64,000 bases of DNA from Symsagittifera roscoffensis. Lineage: Eukaryota; Xenacoelomorpha; Acoela; Convolutidae. The DNA lies in the NCBI RefSeq assembly GCF_963678635.1, contig NC_087068.1:9862027-9926026 (forward strand), read 5' to 3'. This document shows, piece by piece, positions 57,352-64,000 of the stretch. The position numbers and the translations under genes are program-made. The notes under the pieces are model-generated. The model was given only the letters and a program-made list of their open reading frames with translations. It was not told where the DNA came from and ran no database searches. Numbering within the stretch: the stretch's first letter is position 1; each line of letters begins with the position of its first letter.

Positions 57352-59480
57352 TATGTTTTGAGATTGGGTATAGAGTCTACAATGTATTAAGATAGGGAGT
57401 ACCAATGATCAGGTTTCATGGTTTATGTGATGGTAAGATAATGGTAAGAAAAACGAGTTTTTTTGGTTTTTTCGCAAAAATCTCGGCGCGCGTTATCTAA
57501 TTGGGAACAATCGATTGTTAATTACTTATAGATTGTAGAATGAAGGGGTTTTATTTAATTTTTTGGTACATGGTAAGTGTTTTTGGGTAAAAACTTGGAA
57601 GTTTTATCAAAAAAATTGAAAATTTTTCGAAAAAACTTCGAACCACGATAAAGTTTGTTATAATTCGACAAATGTGATTCTTGCTTTCTGCTTAATACAT
57701 GTTATCGCTATTTAACACACTTTGCAAGAAAATTTAGTCAGAACGGGAGAACTTAGGAGGAAAAAAGTATCAATTGAACGAACCTTTTGCTGGCAAAGAT
57801 GAAATTAGAACTGATACCGTTTGATTATTACGATGAAAATTAAGTTTGTCTTCCTTAAGGTTCCCTTGTTTGGTTGCTACAGTAAACTATTTAAGCAAAA
57901 ATACAACTTTTAGGACCAATAACTATCACTTTTCTTGCGAAATAGTTATTATCAAACGCTTTTTATTCTTAATTTATGACGGAAGTTTTCTCAAAAACAT
58001 CCAAGTGAGAAGGAGTCGGTGCTAGTTAAAGCATTCAAAAACATATGTAAAAAATGAAAATGTAAAGGTGTGTTTTTACGATTTAAGAACAAATTAAGAG
58101 CAGCTCTATTAGTAATGATCTGAAAACCTCCAGAAATACGCAAGGGAACCTTGTTCCTAACATCTACAATATCTAAAAACTTCTAAGAGAGCGCGTCTCA
58201 AAAAATTGATTAGCAAAGAAAATCAAGGTGCAAACTGAAACAATTGTGTATATTTCCGATTTCTTATAAGCAAAAAACTCTATATAGTAAAAATGTAGTA
58301 ATGTATTGTATGTAGTATTGTGTATGTATGTAGTATTGTGTATTGTAGATAGTAAGGAAATGTAGATCTTGAAAACAAGTTTTTGATTTATGTTCCATGT
58401 ATCTGCTTCCAAAAGAGAACGGATCGCGTTTACTTTACAAAAAAAACTCCTAAAAGCATCTGATTTTTTATATAAATTTACCTATTATATCAAAAGATAA
58501 CAAATGTTTTTAATGAGTTACACATGAACACAAATCTTTGACACTTTTCATGTCGAACCTTTATCAAGATATACTTTATAAGCTGAATTTTAGTAAAATT
58601 ACCTCAAAACTCCCAATGAATTAAATTGAGATTCTATCTCGATTTAGCATTTTCTCAGTTTCTGCTTCATCTACCATCTACCAAACTTAACAAAATCTGA
58701 ACAAAAAATTACTTGAAATTGAATTTAAGACGGAAAAGTTTATCGTTTCTCCGAAGCTGAATCAGTACCATAAATTAATTGCTAAAAGTTTTTATATGAT
58801 TTTCTCAACGTGATAACTATATGTTGCTGTCTCAACTCTGAATTTCTATTTTGAAATAAATTTCTGGCTGTGAAAATTTTTTAATAAGTTGAAGTTTTCA
58901 AAAGTTAGCAAGAACATTTATTTTTTTAAAATCTTTTCTAGGTCAGTTATGAATTTTTTTACTGAAATCGTCAAAAAACTGTAGAAAACTATAATTCCTA
59001 AAAAACAAACCCCCATTATCTGCTTAATAACGCACTACTCTATGAACACTTTTACAATCACTAAACAGGGAAAACTTTAAAATGATAGCTAGGCAAAACC
59101 TTTCAATTAGTCGTTGATTTCCAAACAGCCAGTTTTTACAGTTTTTGAACAGTTACCTAACCACCCATTAGCATATGTTATGCACTTTTACTGCAATTTT
59201 ATTGCAAAAAAGTCTCAACAAGCTTGCAACCAATATAGTTTTTACTGTTGATTAAAAATTTTCGGATCGAGATCCATGGAAAGTTTCACGACAATTTGAA
59301 CTCGAATTTTGCCGTCTGTACTTTCAATCAAAACCTTTGAATAAAAACAAAACGACAGATCAAGAATTGTGATAAAAGCCCAATATAATTTTAACTTTAT
59401 CACTAATGTATTTCAGACTCACTAGAATTTATTATTCAAAGTAATTTCTCCTAATTTTTTTAATTAAGAAAACATGAATT
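57352..59480. other. AT-rich region, nothing recognised
   Basis: Stops in all frames. A small GTATGTAGTATTGT tandem repeat lies at 58296-58350. No gene is supported. Confidence 0.5.
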
Positions 59481-59499
59481 TTACCTTCTCTTGGAATGT

Positions 59500-59775
59500 G
59501 CATGAAGACTGCTGAGCACATAATTTAACATTATATTGACAATGCATCTTCTTGAAAAGATTAGAGAATTCCTCGCTGCTATAAGAAAAAAGTTACACTT
59601 CAAACACTTCAAAACACCACAGGTTCTACGATGTCTTGACGCATCTTTGTGTGTGTATTCTCTGCCATATTCAAGAAACGCAACTCTTTCGTTTCTATTC
59701 AGTGACGGCATCTCACGAAAGAACTTGAGAATAAATGGGAGATTTAGAATATCCCAATTTTTTCTAATCAAAAGA
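59500..59775 (-). pseudogene. Cys/His-rich finger relic, third copy
   Basis: The minus-strand frame reads NERVAFLEYGREYTHKDASRH, then RRTCGVLKCLKCNFF, homologous to 33505-33735 and 34535-34742. Upstream noncoding sequence (AAAAAATTGGG...CTCCCATTT) also matches. This copy keeps the finger His and the later Cys residues but has lost the first CxxC, the reverse of the plus-strand copies. Confidence 0.45.
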
Positions 59776-59927
59776 GTTGAATAGCTTCAAAAAATGAAAA
59801 AAATTAGAAAAAAACAGCAAACTTTTCAACCAATTGCTCTTAACGAGAAAGAAAACCAGAACGGATAACATCCTATTTGGTCAAAGTGAAAAAAAAACAT
59901 CCAATCTAACTATGGAGTTCTCAAAAG

Positions 59928-60062
59928 TATCAACCAATCACAATCGAGCATTTCTTATAAAGAAGTTTTTGTCTTTTTTGATATCAACCAATCAGAATCG
60001 AGCATTACTTATTACGAAATTTTTATTATTTTTGTTATCAACCAATCAGAATTGAGCATTCT
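59928..60062 (-). repeat. Tandem repeat ATCAACCAATCAGAATCGAGCATT
   Basis: Three copies at a spacing of about 53-57 bp. The complement of the same motif occurs near 33200 and 34370 inside the tandem duplication, in the same position relative to the finger relic. It therefore belongs to the same repeat family. Confidence 0.7.
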
Positions 60063-60324
60063 TTCACATGTAAAAATTGTAGTATTATGCAACCAGAATG
60101 AACTAATCAAAGATTTTAAAATTTTTTTAGATCAGAACAAAACTATGTTTATGAAATTTCTCAATCAATCTTTTTTGTTGAAAAAGTTTCCAACATAACT
60201 AACATATACATTTGACAACAAAGTGAGATAGATTGGATTTCTTGTCTGGTTTATATCGTTTTTTTTTTGATACGCAATTCAAATTTTGAAGGTTCGATCA
60301 AAGTTTTATTGATTTGATCTATTT

Positions 60325-60680
60325 CTAACCAGTGAAAAAAGAAGTTACCGAGATATACATTTTTATTGTTTTCTTCTTGGTATATTGTAGTATAAACACC
60401 TGGAAGTCTTTTAAAGTTTGATAATCGAATAAAAGATATTCTGACAAATCTAGACTTTGCATTTGTATCAAATTCAAACAGTAATCGAAATAATGCTCCT
60501 TATCTCCAACTTTTGTTTCATAGGTTATTCCGTTGTTTTGTTTTTTCCTAATAGACCACTCAACCTGAGTTAAATCTTCTAGATAAAAACATTGTTGATA
60601 AATCTGGCAGTATTCTCTTTTTTGTAACCTCCTCTCCATCTTTTTAACAAAATATTTGAACTTTCTGTGTTTCTAATTAA
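60325..60680 (-). CDS. Hypothetical exon, 104 codons
   Basis: The minus-strand frame starts MERRLQKREYCQIYQQCFYL and ends VTSFFTG-stop. The sequence is balanced, with alternating hydrophobic strands (FYLEDLTQVEWSI, GITYETKVGD, EYLLFDY, KMYISVTSF), unlike AT-rich noise. It faces the same way as 61272-61629 and 63554-63934 and may belong to the same gene. I do not recognise the family. Confidence 0.3.
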
Positions 60681-61271
60681 GTTAAAACTAGTACAATCTC
60701 CATCAACGTCATCTGTCCCCACTCTTGTAGTTTTTTGTAGTAGATCAGTTTCAAAATCTGATAAATTTTCAATTCAGACATTGAAAACGCTTTTGAAAGA
60801 AACATTTTTCTGACTGAAATAAAGGAAGAAACTTGTTTTTATCTTTTTAAAAGTATTTTGTGATATTAATCACCATAAAAAAATTTTCCATCATTTAGAA
60901 AATTGATGTAACCAATCAAAAACTCAAATTATGGTGAAAAAAAAATTAAAAAAAAAACAAAAAAAAACAAAAATTTAAAAAATATTGATAAAGTTTTAAA
61001 CTATATTTTTGTCTGTAAGTTTGTTCAAATAAAATCAAACTTTGCTAAGTTTAGAAAAAACAGCATTTAAATAAGTTTTATTGTAATTTCTTAAGCAATA
61101 ACTTGATAATTAACTGATAATTGGTTAAAGTTTTATGTCAATTTGGGGTATATTTTATGTTTGTCTAAATTTTCCTCAGTTATTATAGCTCTAAAAATAC
61201 ACTTCAGTGAGAAAAATTACTTTTGAACCAATGTCAATTCAATTACCAAAAATACAAAGCATCACAAAGCA

Positions 61272-61629
61272 TTACTGAGATTTACAATTATCAACAAACA
61301 TAAAGTCTCCCAAAACTTGGGACAGTTCTTTGAATTCATTCAAAGTATAGTTGACATATGCAACTTGCTTCAAGTCTTCATATTCCTTTGCAGTGAAGAG
61401 TCGAACTTGAATGTAGGGTGGCTTGTTCACATTGTACTTCTTGATTGAGACACACACCCTCCTCAGTTTGTTTTGTGCTATTTCATACACTCTATAACAG
61501 ATGTCGAGCTGCTGATCCATAGTTGATTCTTTACTAGGTTTTGCTTCATATATAGGTACAAGTCCAAAATTTTTAGCATCGTGTTTAACACTATTCCGTA
61601 TTGCCGATTTTGCTTCTCCTTCTTTTTCA
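61272..61629 (-). CDS. Exon with PC4-like single-strand DNA-binding pattern
   Basis: A terminal exon of about 118 codons, probably starting after the acceptor TAACTTAG at 61630 and ending at the TGA/TAA before 61272. The core LRRVCVSIKKYN, then PPYIQVRLFT and YVNYTLNEFKELSQVL, follows the beta-beta-beta-alpha layout of the PC4/p15 coactivator domain (RxVxVxxFxG, xxIDIREx, GIxLxxxQWxxL). Such domains bind single-stranded DNA and are also found in some mobile-element proteins. The key basic/aromatic DNA-contact residues are only partly matched, so the assignment is tentative. Upstream exons are not identified. Confidence 0.35.
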
Positions 61630-62527
61630 CTAAGTTAGACTTGTTGGGTCTTTTCAAATTGTCCCAATTCATTTATTTTTAATGGTTGAAAGCACGGTTC
61701 AAAGTAAATTTTCCCCTTGTAGGTTTTTGGTACCACACAAATCTCCCAATTCTTTTTTGATTTTTTGAAAATTCATTATAGTTGGGACTATCAAGTTTTC
61801 TCGACTACATATTGAAGAGCAAACTAATCAGATGAGGAGAAATGTGATAAATGATTTTGAGATTAAATGAAAATGGAAGTAAGCAGTATGAGTCATCGCG
61901 ATTTCTATATATGGAAGAAGTACCAAATATGGAATGATTTCCCTATATGGAAACTGTGTAGGCGTTGCTACTACTATAAAACTCCACAATTTTCTGCAAA
62001 ATCATTTTTCCCAATGGTAGCTGCTATGCGTCAAGCTCTTCCCAGCTTTAATTCAAATTATACATTAAGGCAAGATTATTGAGTCTACTCACGATTCTTT
62101 CTGTTCCTTGGGAACTTACAAATTTCATATAGTTTTAATTGGAAGATCTCTTAGCCAAATTCTTCAGAAATTAGACAAATATCTTTACATATATCAAGAA
62201 ATTGATTGTCTTAACCCTTTTTTTCAAACACAGACTCTTTTCGAGTTTTGTCACATTAAGTGGAGAAGTATTCAATCAGCTTAGTTGCGGAGTTCAGCAT
62301 AATTTACGATGGAAAGGAGCAGAAAAAACACCAAGCGTATCAAGGAAACGACTTGTTCGGAAAAAGTTCAAAAAACATTATCTAAGCTCTAATAAAAAAC
62401 TTGCATCTACGCAAACTCTGGGCTCAGCTTTTTTAGACAGAAAACGAAAAGTTCAAAACTCAAAATATCAATCTGATTTGTTCAAAATAATCTTCTTTTT
62501 CTTATTGTTTAAAAATTATCAGTATTG

Positions 62528-63420
62528 AAGACTTTGAGTGCTTTTCCCTATCTTAACATAAATTTTTTCCGATATCTTTGATCAAAATAAATGCAAAAAA
62601 GAGATTTCTTTATGATCAAAGTTAAAACACAGAATTTCATTTACTCTAATTATTATTAACAGTGCAAGAAAATCCTCTTACAGTTTTCTTTAAAATGTGA
62701 AATTATTTAATGAAAATTTTTTTTAATTTGCGGGTTTTTCTTTAATTTTCTTAACAAGTACGCAAGAAAAATCATAACAATTTTTTTAGAAATTTTTTTA
62801 AAAATATTTTGAGAAAATTTTTTTCACGATGCAATTTTTTTCCTGATTTTTCAAAAAACATATGCAAAATACAAACTTCTTTTTTCTTATGCAAATGCAA
62901 AAAATTCAAAATTTTATTGTAAAAATCTTGTAAAATTATTGCAAAAATTTTTTCAAAATTGATGACTTTGAGTGCCATTCTCTATCTTAATACATTGTTT
63001 TCCGATATTTTTGATCAATATACATGCAAAAATGAATTTTTTAGTGATCAAAATCAGAGCAAAGAAATTCATAAATTTTAATTTTCAACAGTGCAAGAAA
63101 ATATTGTTACAATTTTTTTTAAAATGCGAAAATATTTAATTAAGTTTTTCTCAGTTTGCAATATTTTCTTTAGTTTTTTTAACAAGTATGCAAAAAATAT
63201 TATGAAACTTTTTGCATCGTACAGAAATTTTTGTAAAATTTTTCATTATGTTTGCAAAAATTGTGATGATTTTTTTATCATGTGTGCAAAAATTGTTGTG
63301 AAATTTTTACAGGATGTTAAAATTGGTTCAATTTTTTTACCATCATTTCAACAAAACTTTGTAAAAACATTTACCAATTGCATAATTAGTTTGATTTGTA
63401 TCAAAGTTTTTCAACAAATT
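62528..63420. repeat. Diverged tandem duplication of about 430 bp
   Basis: GA.GACTTTGAGTGC, then CTATCTTAA, TTTTCCGATAT.TTTGATCAA, TGATCAAA and CAGTGCAAGAAAAT, occur in order starting at 62528 and again at 62960. The 110-codon frame at 63091-63423 lies in this low-complexity DNA and is not considered a gene. Confidence 0.6.
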
Positions 63421-63553
63421 TAAAAAAAAACTTTACCTTTGCAATTTTTTAACAAATTTTTCGATGATCTCATCACTTTGTTTCTATCTCTTTTAAAAAA
63501 TTACTAGATGCAACGAAATTAAATTACAAAACACAAGACAAAAAACAAATTAT

Positions 63554-63934
63554 TTACAAATCAAAGAGCTGTTGAGCAGCTGAAGAATTTTGCAAGTTCT
63601 CAATGGAGCGCAAAGCTGCTCTTGCCTCCATCACTGGTGGTTCGCTGACTGGAGTTCTTGGTTCAGAGAATTCCTCATCCTCTTCGATGGTAATTGGGTT
63701 GTCCACAGATCCCTCTTCCTGAGGAAAGAGGAAATCGTCGAATGGTTTAGCCACATATCTAGAGTCAGGAGTTTCGGCGTAGCTCAGTCCCACATGCTCA
63801 GTCACTTCCTCCATCGTTTGCATTGTTGCAAGTTGGTTCTCTGTGATGGGAACTTGCAGACTTGGATTTGGGATGTCCATTTGTGCCAGAAAAACTCGCA
63901 TTTGGGTTTGTACTAAATCAGCCGAATATTCTAC
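63554..63934 (-). CDS. Terminal exon of an unrecognised acidic protein
   Basis: About 126 codons from a probable acceptor (ATGTTCTAG at 63935) to the stop at 63554. Composition is normal for a protein, with Pro- and Glu-rich disordered parts. NPITIEEDEEF is a good SUMO-interaction-like motif (hydrophobic core followed by acidic residues). The C-terminus is alpha-helical in appearance (EARAALRSIENL, SAAQQLFDL). Codon use is far less AT-biased than the surroundings, which supports real coding. The upstream part lies beyond an intron or outside the window. Confidence 0.55.
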   Translation of the reverse strand, partial: VEYSADLVQTQMRVFLAQMDIPNPSLQVPITENQLATMQTMEEVTEHVGLSYAETPDSRYVAKPFDDFLFPQEEGSVDNPITIEEDEEFSEPRTPVSEPPVMEARAALRSIENLQNSSAAQQLFDL

Positions 63935-64000
63935 CTAGAACATAAGGTTATTGTTTTTTACTGAGAAGATCATTTTGAGCAATAAGTTGAGTAAACGATA

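Noticed and set aside
59928-60062. Spaced repeats suggesting a CRISPR-like array
   Set aside because: Only three copies, imperfect, in animal DNA, and clearly part of a dispersed repeat family.
62202-62528. 108-codon plus-strand frame with a basic middle part
   Set aside because: No domain, no splice context and typical AT-rich composition at both ends; too weak to call.
63091-63423. 110-codon plus-strand frame rich in Phe, Lys and Cys
   Set aside because: Lies in TTTTTGCAAAAATTGT-type low-complexity sequence; no protein-like pattern.

Overview
The window is AT-rich animal nuclear DNA, from an invertebrate that I cannot place more precisely. The animal origin rests on a cytosolic HSP70 with a GT-AG intron and an EEVD tail, an alpha-carbonic-anhydrase fold protein, the last exon of a lysosomal alpha-mannosidase, and LINE, Ty3/gypsy, BEL/Pao and hAT-like elements. 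One 200-base assembly gap lies at 41003-41202. Host genes are few, and most of the sequence is old transposable-element debris.

Layout. 1-2290: broken plus-strand coding relic, rich in Ser/Thr/Pro/Asn, not recognised. 5009-9694: foldback and miniature DNA elements: two with TA target duplications (5009-5735, 7470-8296), one with TTA (6508-6699), and two copies of a compound palindrome (6821-7107, 9450-9694). 13219-15314: HSP70 (minus strand, two exons), with a perfect heat-shock element at 15574-15588. 16391-31930: array of decayed copies of one non-LTR retrotransposon (endonuclease plus reverse transcriptase). From about 20.5 kb it is organised as a roughly 5.03-5.10 kb higher-order unit made of one long copy, one internally deleted copy and a GC-rich insert. 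32735-34860: tandem duplication carrying a Cys-rich finger relic; a third copy lies on the minus strand near 59.6 kb.

37436-38476 (minus strand): carbonic-anhydrase-related protein that has lost a zinc-binding histidine, the proton-shuttle histidine and the Thr199 gatekeeper, and that carries a Glu/Lys/Pro-rich tail. 38926-44460: miniature elements with GGCTCTTTTTCC ends, a tandem duplication of about 1.05 kb next to the gap, and a 42-bp perfect palindrome. 45711-49960: BEL/Pao remains. 50460-50765: alpha-mannosidase terminal exon, followed 54 bp later by a tRNA-Arg(TCG)-like gene; both sit between blocks of a GCGGTTTTGA-type repeat. 51754-52240 (minus strand): possible SETD6-like SET-domain fragment. 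52765-53148: textbook hAT-type miniature element with a perfect 8-bp target duplication. 53940-57290: broken Ty3/gypsy element. 60325-63934 (minus strand): three exon-like reading frames, one resembling a PC4-type single-strand-DNA-binding domain.

No operon-like cooperation is expected. The intact host functions are protein folding (HSP70) and probably a non-catalytic carbonic-anhydrase scaffold. No new defence or metabolic system is evident. The least ordinary features are the higher-order LINE array with its conserved GC-rich insert and the catalytically dead carbonic-anhydrase paralogue. All family assignments come from reading motifs by eye; no database search was run.
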